DNA of 64,000 bases. Origin: Cryptomeria japonica (Eukaryota; Streptophyta; Pinopsida; Cupressales; Cupressaceae). Both the position numbers and the translations under genes were made by a program. The notes below the pieces were generated by a model. The model did no database searches and was not told where the DNA came from. It worked only from the letters and a program-made list of their open reading frames with translations. Positions 22,276 through 32,172 of this stretch are shown here, piece after piece (positions within the stretch are counted from its first letter, which is position 1; every line of letters begins with the position of its first letter). The stretch lies in assembly GCF_030272615.1 (NCBI RefSeq), contig NC_081414.1, positions 238,115,233 through 238,179,232 of the forward strand, given 5' to 3'.

Positions 22276-22500
22276 GTTTATCTTTATATCTAACCTTTAC
22301 CCTAACTATGTTTGAACTATAATCATAATTTAACCCTAACTCAAAAATTTCTTTAATAACTTTAATTAAACACTGATTTAATAATATTCCTAACCCTAAT
22401 TTAACCCTACTCCTAATTAAACTAAACAATAGTATTTGTAAATATTATTAGAGAATATATTTTTTATTATTCAATAATGGAATATCAAATATATTTTTTA
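22276..22500 (+). repeat. degenerate CCCTAA-rich tract, right copy
   Basis: Begins at the LINE-1 3' end and matches about 14,935-15,235 in order. It ends with the same ATTCAATAATGGAATATCAA string, which is repeated in part just after. Confidence 0.7.
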
Positions 22501-22649
22501 TTATTCAATTAATATTAGTCCTTCACTCATGATTTTCACTTAATTTAAAGAAAACTTACTTTTCATGGTAGTTACCTTGTAACATATATCAAATAAAAAA
22601 AGTTTAGATTTATAGGCCTAAATAGTATTAGCCTAATGACAAGTACTAA
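22501..22649. other. no recognisable feature
   Basis: AT-rich, no frame, no repeat noticed apart from an extra TATTTTTTATTATTCAAT echo at its left edge. Confidence 0.5.
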
Positions 22650-22860
22650 TAACTATTATAAGTTGTAGGAAATGGATTGAGGGATTAACATCAATATCAA
22701 ATTTGATATATCAATGAACAATTAATATTGATATCATAATTTGTTTATGAATTCATTTTTAAAGGAATTCAATTGAACTGGTATCATAATATTTATGACA
22801 TGTTGATATAAAAATTGATTTAATGTATTGAATGCAATATTGATGTCAATTGATATCAAT
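22650..22860 (+). repeat. left arm of a long imperfect inverted repeat
   Basis: The reverse complement of this stretch matches about 27,885-28,105: GATATATCAAATTTGATAT is shared, then ATTAATCC..CAATCCATTT against ACATTAATCCATTT, CAACTTATAATAGTTATT against CCACTTATAATTGTTATT, and inward TTCAATTGAATT against TTCAATTAAATT. By eye the arms agree at roughly three positions in four. They enclose 5.4 kb. Confidence 0.6.
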
Positions 22861-23199
22861 ATCATTCAAATGTTTATATTTGTGTGCGTAGATACATAAA
22901 TACATATTAATGTGTTAGAAATTAGCATCTTAGGTTACTAATCATTATAAACAAGGTTATAAAGTAAATGAAATGAGAAACATGCATGCATAAATGTACA
23001 CATTACACAAGATATACATGGGGTAAAAAACCCCATAAAGCATCATTTAATTAAAACACTTACAAATATAGTCTATCATAAAATAGACATTAACCTGGGG
23101 ACACTCGTCCAATACTTCCACATGGCCAACAATACCTCTTGTGCATAGTGATACAACTCACCATAAAAGCTCCAAAACAACTCTCAAATGAGAGAGAAC

Positions 23200-23215
23200 C
23201 TCCTTAAATATAGGA
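23200..23215 (-). promoter_or_regulatory. TATA-like box of the LTR-like segment
   Basis: CCTATATTTAAGGAGG on the minus strand, placed as an LTR core promoter would be. Predicted from sequence only. Confidence 0.35.
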
Positions 23216-23679
23216 GGAAGGGTGGCTTCACTAGTCACACCTTTTCAATAACCCCCACTCATAAATAATTAATAATCTAATAATTATTAGATTATAATTT
23301 TCTGAAATGGGATATGCTTATAAAGCATATAATATATAAGGTTTTATAACCTTATATTAGAATATTGTATATAAATGTTATAAGGATGTGATCCCTAATA
23401 AAATTATGAACACTCCTACTTAATGTTAATAGGGGATCACATGTCAATTTTCATAAAAGAAAAAATAAATTGCCCCAATAATGTAGATCTTCTTTGACAA
23501 TGATAAACAAGGACACAAATATATGCCAACATGAAGATCATGTATTCCAAACTATATGAAAGTCATCTTGTCATAATTTATAATCCTAGTGTTTTAAAAA
23601 TGATGCTATGGGGTCTTAAAAAATTATATTGGAGCCGCGGTCTCCTCAAACTAGCCTCTCCCTAGGTTCATTACATAGT

Positions 23680-23830
23680 GCCCGTAGGACTTAATACAAT
23701 GCTTTTACAAGTGGAAGATTTACAAGGAGAAGAATTTATAAATGCCCATAGGACTTAATACAATGCTTTTACAAGTGAAAGATTTACAAGGAGAAGAATT
23801 TACAAATGCCCGTAGGACTTAAGCATAAAT
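23680..23830. repeat. tandem repeat, about 64 bp, 2.3 copies
   Basis: Units start GCCCGTAGGACTTAATAC (23,680), GCCCATAGGACTTAATAC (23,743) and GCCCGTAGGACTTAAGC (23,808). Shorter echoes of CYRTAGGACTTA continue to about 23,990. Confidence 0.85.
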
Positions 23831-23984
23831 GTGCCTATAGGACTTACTAATACATACCTGCAATAATTAAAACAAAAAAGGACTTACATATGCCTTATCT
23901 GCAGGCTTAAAGGACTTAGTAATGCCTATATAGGTCTTGTTTCATATCTATTGGGACATATGCCTACCCGTAGGATTTAAAACT

Positions 23985-24170
23985 AGGCTTTAGCCACTAG
24001 GTGGTGTTATTGCATGCACACTCCCCCTCAATGGCATCACCTCAGGCCAAGCATTATTTGAATTTGGAGCATACAATGCCTAAAGGTCTTATGCCTATTA
24101 TGTCTCACATCTAGGATTTAGCCACTAGGTGGTATCATGTACACCCCCCCTTAATGGCATCACCTAAAAG
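23985..24170. repeat. duplicated PPT-like segment
   Basis: GCCACTAGGTGGTGTTATTG to CATCACCTC (about 23,991-24,045) and GCCACTAGGTGGTATCATG to CATCACCTAA (about 24,121-24,167) are two diverged copies about 128 bp apart. Confidence 0.75.
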
Positions 24171-24409
24171 CCAATCATTGCATAGAGTATGTCAAAGTGA
24201 TGGCTAAAATTATAATATATAGCATGTGCCCATGATATTCAAGGTGTCTTATTATGGAATTATTTCATTGAGTGAGGTGCCCATGATCTTCAAAGTGTCT
24301 TTATTATGAAATAATTTCACTTGAATGATGTGCCCATAATCTTCAAAGTTCAATTTGAACTTCAAAAATGATATTATTTAGAAAGAGTAAAATAACTTCA
24401 AGTAATATG

Positions 24410-26100
24410 GTACTTTTACATGTATCCAAATGCAACTCTTCCATAAATCTTCAAGGTCATATTGATTCTTCAGGAGCTACACTCATATTTTGCCCATTTG
24501 ATTCATAGACGGATACAAGATAGTCTTCTTATTAAAGTATTGCATCATCCATGGAATAACACTTGCACCATATATTTTGAAGGCATAACCTCGCCATAAA
24601 AGAAACAATATAGTTAGTAACATAGTAATCAATTAAACTTGATTTTTTGTGCAAATAATGAACATAATATTATGCATTTGTCATTTGCCAAAGATCATAT
24701 AATATTCCTCATAAATGTAAAATATAGTCCAATAATTTGTAGCAAGGAGATCAAAATATAATTTTATGAGAATAAACATGAATAATTAGTTTTTTGCTTA
24801 AAATACAAAATAGTCATGCTACTACATATAGTAATGATCCAAAAACAAATTAGGCAACGGGTGCGCTATCCTTTCTAAATTTTCTCCCCAGATAGTTTAT
24901 AAGGGCCATAGCAGCCCATTATAATGAACAATATAGCTTATACATTTACAATATAGCTTATACGTCTTTAATAAGGAAATTGTGATGTATCAACACTTAT
25001 AATGGATGGTCTAGGAAAGTATAAATCTACATAATCTCTTATAACATTATGAAAAAACAACCCCCTTAAGAATATTAGATTCATATATACACAATCTTAC
25101 ACTAATCATCTACAATGTGCACTTCCTATAAAGTACTTGACAACATGAAATAATGAAACATCTCATAGAGTACACATGGTTATTCATGATACAATCACAT
25201 TAAATCATAAGTAATTGGTCATCATTTGGATCCTCATTGTGAGGATATTGAATATATAAGCTATATGAAATAATACATTATACAGAATATGTTGGGATAA
25301 ATGTAGAAAAGAAAGTTATGAATGCTTTCCACACTTGTAAGTTACAAACAACAATTTGACAAGAGATATGAGTACCAAAAACATTATTCTCTTTCTAGAA
25401 GGAGGCATGATTATATCAATATCATATTTATTTGGGACAAAAGAAGTTAGAGCTCCAATATCTCATATCTTTGGTAAAGGAAGTATAGTGGGCCTAAGCA
25501 AAAAAATATCTAAATTTTATATTCCTTATAGCTTAGCTTGGTCAAAAAAAAATATGTATAATTTTAAGGTTTTGATTTTGATCATACATATGAGCTTTGT
25601 AAACCAAATATTTGGAACCATCACAAATTGATGAGACTTTCAAATGTTTAAAATACATCTAGAATACTTTATAAAAATACATTGTCACTACTCTTTTTTA
25701 ATAGCAATCTAAAAGATAAATATTAAATCTAGTGGACTAAATTATAAGAACCAAGATGAAAGCTATTGTAAATAATAAGAATAGTTCAAAATTCACAATT
25801 TGAATTTCCCTTATTTAGCATTACTATGAGGAGACAACATTCTCTTAAAAAAAATGAACTCATTTTAAATGTAGAAGTAGTGGAAGAGCACATTGGAAAA
25901 TCATAGGTACCACCATCACATGAAAAAAGAGGAGTCACTAAATGTTATATAAATGTTATAAGGATGTGATTCCTAGTATCTATATTGCATTCAAATTTGA
26001 CATAGATTAAATAAGCTTTTATGTCAAAATCATAAATAATTTGACATGGGTTCAATTAAATTGCTTTAAAGAATAATTCATAAATAAATAATAATATCAA
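24410..26100. repeat. tandem duplication, unit 1
   Basis: Runs from ACATGTATCCAAATGC (about 24,418) to ATAATAATATCAATAT (26,100) and matches unit 2 in order with few differences. The 91-codon frame at 25,356-25,631 belongs to the unit. Its conservation follows from the duplication and I do not call it a gene. Confidence 0.85.
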
Positions 26101-28018
26101 TATGGTAAATTTACATGTATCCAAATGGAACTCTTCCATAAATCTTCAAGGTCATATTGATTCTTCAGGAGCTACACTCATATTTTGCCCATTTGATTCA
26201 AAGATGGATAAAAGATAGTCTTCTTATTAAAGTATTGCATCATCCATGTAATAACACTTGCGCCATATATTTTGAAGGCATAACCTCGCCATCAAAGAAA
26301 CAATATAGTTAGTAACATAGTAGTAAATTAAACTTGATTTTTGGTGCAAATAATGAACATAATATTATGCATTTGTCATTTGCCAAAGATCATATAATAT
26401 TCCTCATAAATGTAAAATATAGTCCAATAATTTGTAGCAAGGAGATCAAAATATAATTTTATGAGAATAAACATGAATAATTAGTTTTCTGTTTAAAATA
26501 CAAAATAGTCATGCTACTACATATAGTAATGATCCAAAAACAAATTAGGCAAGGGGTGTGCTATCCTTTCTAGGTTTTCTCCCCAGACAGTTTATAAGGG
26601 CGATAGCCACCCATTATAATGAACAATATAGCTTATACATTTCATAAAAAAATATTATAAGACATCTTTAATAGGGAAATTGTGATGTATCATTACTTAT
26701 AATGGATGGTCTAGGAAAGTACAAATCTACATAATCTCTTATAACATTATGAAAAAACAACCCCCTTAAGAATATTAGATTCATATATACATAATCTTAC
26801 ACTAATCATCTACAATGTGCACTTCGTACATTGATCACTTTTAATGATAAGATTATTTATATCTGAAGTGTGTAAGTTGGTGGATTCCTATAAAGTACTT
26901 GACAACATGAAATAATGAAACATCTCATAGAGTACATGTGGTTACTCATGATACAATCACATTAAATCATAAGTAATTGGTCATCATTTGGATCCTCATT
27001 GTGAGGATATTGAACATATAAGCTATATGAAATGATACATTATATAGCATATGTTGGGATAAATGTAGAAATGAAAGTTATGAATGCTTTCCACACTTGT
27101 AAGTTGCAAACAACAATTTGACAAGAGATATGAGTACCAAAAACATTATTCTCTTTCTAGGAGGCATGATTATATCAATATCATATTTATTTGGGACAAA
27201 AGAAGTTAGAGCTCCAATATCTCATATCTTTGGTAAAGGAAGTATAGTGGGCCTAAGAAAAAAAATATCTAAATTTTATATGCCTTATAACCTAGTTTGG
27301 TCTAAAAAAATATGTATAATTTTAAGGTTTTGATTTTGATCATACATATGAGCTTTGTAAACCAAATATTTGGAACCATCACAAATTGATGAGACTTTCA
27401 AATGTTTAAAATACATCTAGAATACTTTATAAAAATACATTGTCACTACTTTTTTTTAGTAGTAATCTAAAAGATAAATATTAAATCTAGTGGACTAAAT
27501 TATAAGAACCAAGATGAAAGCTATTGTATATAATAAGCATAGTTTGAAATTCATAATTTGAATTGCCTACTTTATAATTTTATAAATCAACCCATTTGAA
27601 TTCACAATCATTTTTTTTCAATCTTCCTAATAGATTGATTTCCTACCAAGGATTAAACAATAAAGATGAACTTCTAGGAAAATATATGTAAGGATGGGTT
27701 TACATGCCCTTCTTTAGTATTACTATGAGCAGACAAAATTCTCTAAAAAAGAAAATGAACTCATTTTAAATGTAGAAGTAGTGGAAGAGCACATTGGAAA
27801 ATCATAGCTACCACCGTCACATGAAAAAAGAGGAATCACTAAATGTTATATAAATGTATATAAATGTTATAAGGATGTGATTTCTAGTATCGATATTGCA
27901 TTCAAATTTGACATAGATTAAATAAGTTTTTATGTCAAAATCATAAATAATTTGACATGGGTTCAATTAAATTGCTTTAAAGAACAATTCATAAATAAAT
28001 AATAATATCAATATTAGT
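26101..28018. repeat. tandem duplication, unit 2
   Basis: Starts GGTAAATTTACATGTATCC and ends ATAATAATATCAATAT at about 28,018. It is longer than unit 1 by about 60 bp near 26,827-26,885 and about 140 bp near 27,560-27,705. Unit 1 has probably lost these, because small traces of the flanks remain. The shared frame at 27,118-27,333 is shortened by indels. Confidence 0.85.
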
Positions 28019-28105
28019 TGTTTATTGATATATCAAATTTGATATTTATGTCAATACATTAATCCATTTGTTACCACTTATAATTGTTATTTTCTTTTGT
28101 TGGAT
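27885..28105 (-). repeat. right arm of the long inverted repeat
   Basis: Complement of 22,650-22,860. It overlaps the end of tandem unit 2, so the end of unit 1 (25,970-26,095) is a third, partial copy. Confidence 0.6.
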
Positions 28106-28377
28106 TTTGTTGTAGTTGTTTATTCATGGTTATTATTGGTAAAATTTCATATATATATGAATTGAAGTTATATTTAAAATTAACATCAGAATTTGATAAT
28201 GATATGTCAAAATGGATAAAAAAAATGAATAGGTTTTTTTAAAAAAATTATATTTAATAATTTGAAAATAAAAGTATATATATTTATACAAAACTGTTAC
28301 AAATATAAAAAATAAAACAAATTCTTCAATTTTAAATTACAATTAATTAAATATCAAAAAATATTAATATTCTCAAA

Positions 28378-28445
28378 GGGTTGTAGCTCAATCGGTTGAG
28401 TACAATTGGTAACGATAATGAACTGTCTAATTTCAATTCTCTCTT
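28378..28445 (+). repeat. tRNA-related sequence (SINE head or tRNA relic)
   Basis: TAGCTCAATCGGTTGAG (28,384-28,400) is a good RNA polymerase III A box with D-arm spacing. About 30 bp later AATTTCAATTCTC is a weak B-box relic (expected GGTTCRANTCC). The anticodon stem cannot be closed, so this is not a working tRNA. The 400 bp around it (28,106-28,839) hold nothing else I can name. Confidence 0.4.
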
Positions 28446-28839
28446 ATCTTTTAATGATCCAAATTTGATGCTTTTTAGTAGCTCTCTTTGACTCTTATAG
28501 ATCTAAAAAAGTTTGATTTTTGAAAAAATCTAAATCTATACAATTCATAATTCTAAAAAATACTATTCATTCAGAATTCAAAATGATCATTCAATTGATA
28601 GATTTACCAACATAAAACTATATTCTATTAAATAATAAAATATTTTTCTTAGACTTCAAGTGTGCCCAGATTTACAATGTTTGGAAACAAATACTCCTTC
28701 ACAGAAATAGTAGCAAATAATCTAGTAATACATAGAAGCACTTCAATTGTCAGCTGATATCAAAAATTGATAATTCTGGCTTCTCCCTTGCTTTCAAGCC
28801 ATATCAAAGAAAGGTCTTAATTAGATTACTCAGATGCCA

Positions 28840-29519
28840 TAACTAGTTCTTTCTCCAAATGCATAAAGTTAAAGGAGTTAATAATATCCATGTATACATA
28901 TATATTTTCTTGTCTTCTACCATTTGACCCTTTGATAATTTGCTTTGCTCTGGACTGCAATACATGGTAACATTATATTTATGTATCCAAACAATAACTA
29001 TGGTAACATTATATTTATGTATCAAGGGGAATAGAGTTGCCTTATGAGCCTTTACCGAAAGGTTGGGAACAATGTCTGGATCTCAAGGTATACCGAATAA
29101 ATTTGGGTTTCGGTCCTGATAATGTAAAAGGTAGATGAGCTGTCTGTTTCTGGGCTAAAATTTTGTCTCATTGATGCCACATTGTTATTTGAAAGATAAG
29201 ATTAAAGAAAAATATTACTTTGTTGAATTCAGAGCATTATTCAGTATACCTTGAGATCCAAACATTATCCCCAACCTTTCAGCAAAGGCTCATAAGGCAA
29301 CTTTATTTCTCTTGACCTGCCCTCTTCCATGGTTTTGGCCTCGTCACATTATTTAAGTTTCCAATAGTAGTTGTTTGGACACATAAATATAATGTTACCA
29401 TGTATTGCAGTGCAGAGCAAAGCAAATTGTCAAAGGGACATATGGTAGAAGACAAGAAAATATATATGTATGAATGTATATTATTAATTACATTATACAT
29501 TTGCAGAAAGAACTAGTTA
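28840..29519. mobile_element. foldback element, 250-280 bp arms, 140 bp loop
   Basis: The left arm (28,840-29,095) and right arm (29,240-29,519) are reverse complements with few mismatches. Shared phrases include TTTTCTTGTCTTCTACCAT, TGCAATACATGGTAACATT and GGATCTCAAGGTATAC. The outermost bases read TAACTAGTTCTTTC and GAAAGAACTAGTTA, so TA could be the target duplication around ACTAGT ends; that is a guess. The right arm has about 30 bp the left lacks, and the left has an internal 30-bp duplication (GGTAACATTATATTTATGT twice). Transcripts could form a long hairpin. Confidence 0.85.
29028..29087 (+). pseudogene. exon-like fragment encoding half a WW domain
   Basis: Reading GIELPYEPLPKGWEQCLDLK, then GT at 29,088 (AAG followed by GTATAC, a donor-like junction). 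The plant WW-domain pattern LPxGWExxLDLK ends at this exon border in the proteins I recall; that is recollection, not a search. The inverted copy at about 29,309-29,250 (minus) gives LPYEPLLKGWG and then a stop. It is likely a captured gene piece duplicated within the foldback. Confidence 0.4.
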
Positions 29520-30357
29520 AGTCTTTGTAGTCATTGGACCTGTCAATATTTTCTCTCGACATGTGGCTATGGCATTGCACATTTGAGAGAAACAACGTGG
29601 CTGAAACAACCTTATGAAGCAGAGTCTGCCCAAAACTGACCTACCCAGAGACATGAAGTCACTGAGGATTTGATATGTAACCTGTAACTTTAAACACTCC
29701 AAAATATTTGTAACTTTGAACACTCCAAAATATCTGTAAATTTGAACACAAAAGATCCTTTGATTTTGGTGACTGAGATCTTTCATAGGTCTGACACTTT
29801 TAATGCTCCCACTGCTATGTTAGCACATGGCTATATGCTTGAGTTTTCTGTGAGTTTGGGCATACACTTTCAACCTTGTATTGAATCACTAGTCTCTGCC
29901 ATTCCATTCAACAGAAAGATCTCTGTCATTGTGATTTAGCTTTCTGAAGTCCTATATCAATGCTACACTTTCAATGCACTGAGTTTACCTAAGATCAAAA
30001 CAACCTAAATGCACTGTCATTGTGATTGTCACAGTCTCCTTATGGCTTCGAGCTGCATTCTTTGTGACTGCATCCTGCTCTCTGTTGCAGCTATAAGACT
30101 GTAGATTATCACTGTCCTTAGGGTTCTTGTTTGTATCAAAACCCTTTAAGAGGCTATTGCTTTTGTAAGCTTTGTCAGATCTATTCTTTGAGCTTTAGTC
30201 TTCCGCATAGGCTCATATGCCCTGTCTCTGTGTTTGCAATGGTGGGATTGTAATATATGACACTGTCAAATATTCTCTAATACTTACTGTCCTTCATTGA
30301 CTGCGTTATGCTCTTTGTCCATATGAATAGGCTTTCAAAACCCTTGTATTTCTTTTT
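29520..30357. other. no gene recognised between foldbacks
   Basis: Two short frames (29,517-29,786 minus and 29,742-29,939 plus) have no recognisable domain. CATTGTGATT and related CACTGTC phrases recur irregularly. Otherwise nothing is supported. Confidence 0.4.
29683..29749. repeat. 26-bp tandem repeat, 2.6 copies
   Basis: TGTAACTTTAAACACTCC at 29,683, TGTAACTTTGAACACTCC at 29,709 and TGTAAATTTGAACAC at 29,735. Confidence 0.9.
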
Positions 30358-30929
30358 GAATTCTATCCTTCTTACAACAGCCCCCCTCATCTTTAACAAC
30401 AGAGAGACATGACTCTTTTACGCCTTCGTGAATTTTACATCAGCTAAAGTCAGTAGTTGTCTTCAATGCAACCTTGGAAAAGTTTGGACTCCAAAAGAAC
30501 TTCGCTAAAAATATGAGAAATTGTTTATGTCAAAGTTCAGGTGTCTTATGTTTATGTTTTTAGATGATCTTTTTTTTCCCTAAATTTTCTTTGTTTTGGC
30601 TATAGTTATGTTTTTAGATTTCATTTATTGTAGTATTTTAATGATAGGGTCATGTTGCTCTGGAAAGTTGGTTTGAAAAGTACAATTGGTATAGCCACCT
30701 TGCAATAGGAAGAATTTCACAGAAAGCAGTATTAAATCTGAGTTATTTCACATGAAGCTCACTTGAAGGAGGGGATCACTATTCTATGGCAGAAAGATCA
30801 TTAACTCCAGTCCAAGGAAATGAACACTGCTGTATGGCAGAAAGTTTACAGATGAGATCTTAGAATTTAATTATAGGTTGATTAAAGTTATAGATATACA
30901 TAATAATTTATTAACTTTGTAAAATCTTA

Positions 30930-31045
30930 AATTTTTTTATATTTTGGATTTTAGTTTTGTTTAATTTGTGTTACTTTATAATTTGAAGGGATAGTTTATT
31001 TTTATTTTGGATTTTAGTTTTTTTTAATTTGTGTTACTTTGGATT
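30930..31045 (+). repeat. duplicated 55-60-bp T-rich unit
   Basis: ATTTTGGATTTTAGTTTTGT to GTGTTACTTT occurs at about 30,940 and again at about 31,000. Confidence 0.75.
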
Positions 31046-31215
31046 CAACTTTTTTCTTTCTATCAATGTCATTTGCTTCTTTCTTTCTTCCTCATTATTT
31101 TTGTAAGACTGCATTTTAGCTTCAACCTCCTCTTTTGCTTTGAATGGAATCTTACAAAAATAATGAGGAGGAAAAAATGAAACAAATAATGGCATTGATA
31201 GAAAGAAAAAAGTTG
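31046..31215 (+). repeat. hairpin with exon-like arm
   Basis: Arms 31,046-31,107 and 31,151-31,215 pair (CAACTTTTTTCTTTCTATC against GATAGAAAGAAAAAAGTTG) around a 43-nt loop. The right arm reads EEEKMKQIMALIERKKLDQK followed by GTAATT, a donor-like edge. The left arm on the minus strand reads a close relative ending in a stop. A charged helix-type exon duplicated head to head is one explanation. Confidence 0.6.
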
Positions 31216-32172
31216 GATCAAAAGGTAATTTGCAATTGTACTCTTAAATCATGTTGTTTGTTTAGTTTAAGTGGTTTTATGCATTCAAATTTGATCTAAT
31301 ATTAACATTCATGGCATCATAGGTCAATGGTCAAGAAGGAACTAATGGGCTTTAACAAGTTCACATATTTTAATGAAGCTTTTCAGAAGTCCAAACATTT
31401 TCAGGTTACATATGAAAACTTTAAATGGTTCACTAAAATATGGTGAACTTGATGGGATAAACAAATTCACATATTTTAGTGAAGCTTTTCAGGAATCCAA
31501 ACATTTTCAAGTTACATATGAAATGCTTTATATAAGTTCCATATGACTTTAGCTAATGTAAAATTCGTGAAGTCGTAGTCAACGTTGACACCTTTTAAAC
31601 AAATTCTTCAACATTCGTGGAAACCTATTAAAAGTACATTGAAGCATCTGTGCTCTTCTCATTAAATCGCTGTACCTGTCTAAGAATTGAAGAAACACGT
31701 CTCGATTAGAAAAATAAATATATAGCAGAATCAGCTTAGAATAAATGCCAAATTAGTTGTTCTTACAAATTTACATAAAATTATAAAATTGAAATAAATT
31801 AGCCTTCAGAACCATAAATTCAATACTGGGCATACCTGTATCCGTTGGGAATATTTCTTATCATAAGAGTTGTTCTCACCTGTCGGGAGTTTGCCTTTGC
31901 TATATCCTCCTGAAAAACAAATTGAGAATTTTCCTCTGTTAACTCCATTTATAACAATTGTACCATCTGTTATTCAAAACATTAAAAACAAATCTTTAAA
32001 TTGGCAGCAATATATTCAGCATGCACCACCAAACTCATAAATATGAAATGAATCCCTAAGTTAAAGAAACATAAGATTCAAATATAAGAAAAGCCTAAGT
32101 TCAGTAAAAACTAAAGAAACATAAAAGCCATGTTGACCGTTTTGCAGTGTCTCTGTTGACCAGGAAGGGGAA

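Larger units (their letters stand above)
15250..22290 (+). mobile_element. LINE-1: long plant L1-type retrotransposon, decayed
   Basis: A nearly full-length non-LTR element with ORF1 (DUF4283-like plus knuckle), then ORF2 (APE endonuclease, RT, zf-RVT). The ORF1 stop and ORF2 ATG overlap as TAATG. The 3' end comes 13-15 bp after the ORF2 stop with GTTTATCTTTATA, like the LINE-2 tail TTTATCTTTATC. No poly(A) is present. No target duplication was found. A 1.24-kb inverted-repeat element is inserted at 18,378-19,617. Damage is mostly single-base, and the RT-to-C-terminus part has stops but no frameshift for about 2.5 kb. Confidence 0.9.
22880..24030 (-). mobile_element. LTR-like segment, probably copia type, minus strand
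   Basis: On the minus strand ATTGAGGGGGAG (about 24,027-24,038) looks like a plant copia polypurine tract and is followed by TGTGCATGCAATAAC as a possible LTR start. About 820 bp downstream on the same strand is a TATA-like stretch, CCTATATTTAAGGAGG (23,200-23,215), consistent with an LTR promoter. The far end was not found. A second, diverged PPT-like junction (TTAAGGGGGGTGTACATG, about 24,137-24,155) lies just beyond, apparently a local duplication. Confidence 0.45.
30424..31578. repeat. inverted repeat arms 30,424-30,530 and 31,465-31,578
   Basis: CTTCGTGAATTTTACATCAG to TCAGTAG on the left is answered by CTTTAGCTAATGTAAAATTC on the right. Further in, AACTTCGCTAAAAATATGAG faces CACATATTTTAGTGAAGC. 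The right arm's outer part is also duplicated in direct orientation (31,357-31,419 and 31,463-31,525). Confidence 0.65.

Noticed and set aside
23680-23830. CRISPR-like direct repeats here and at 47,727
   Set aside because: Repeats are longer than the spacing between them and follow each other without unique spacers; this is ordinary tandem duplication in plant DNA.
25356-27333. Two conserved short frames starting MTRDMSTKN as a gene pair
   Set aside because: They lie in the two units of a tandem duplication, so similarity is expected, and the second is shortened by indels. No known domain.
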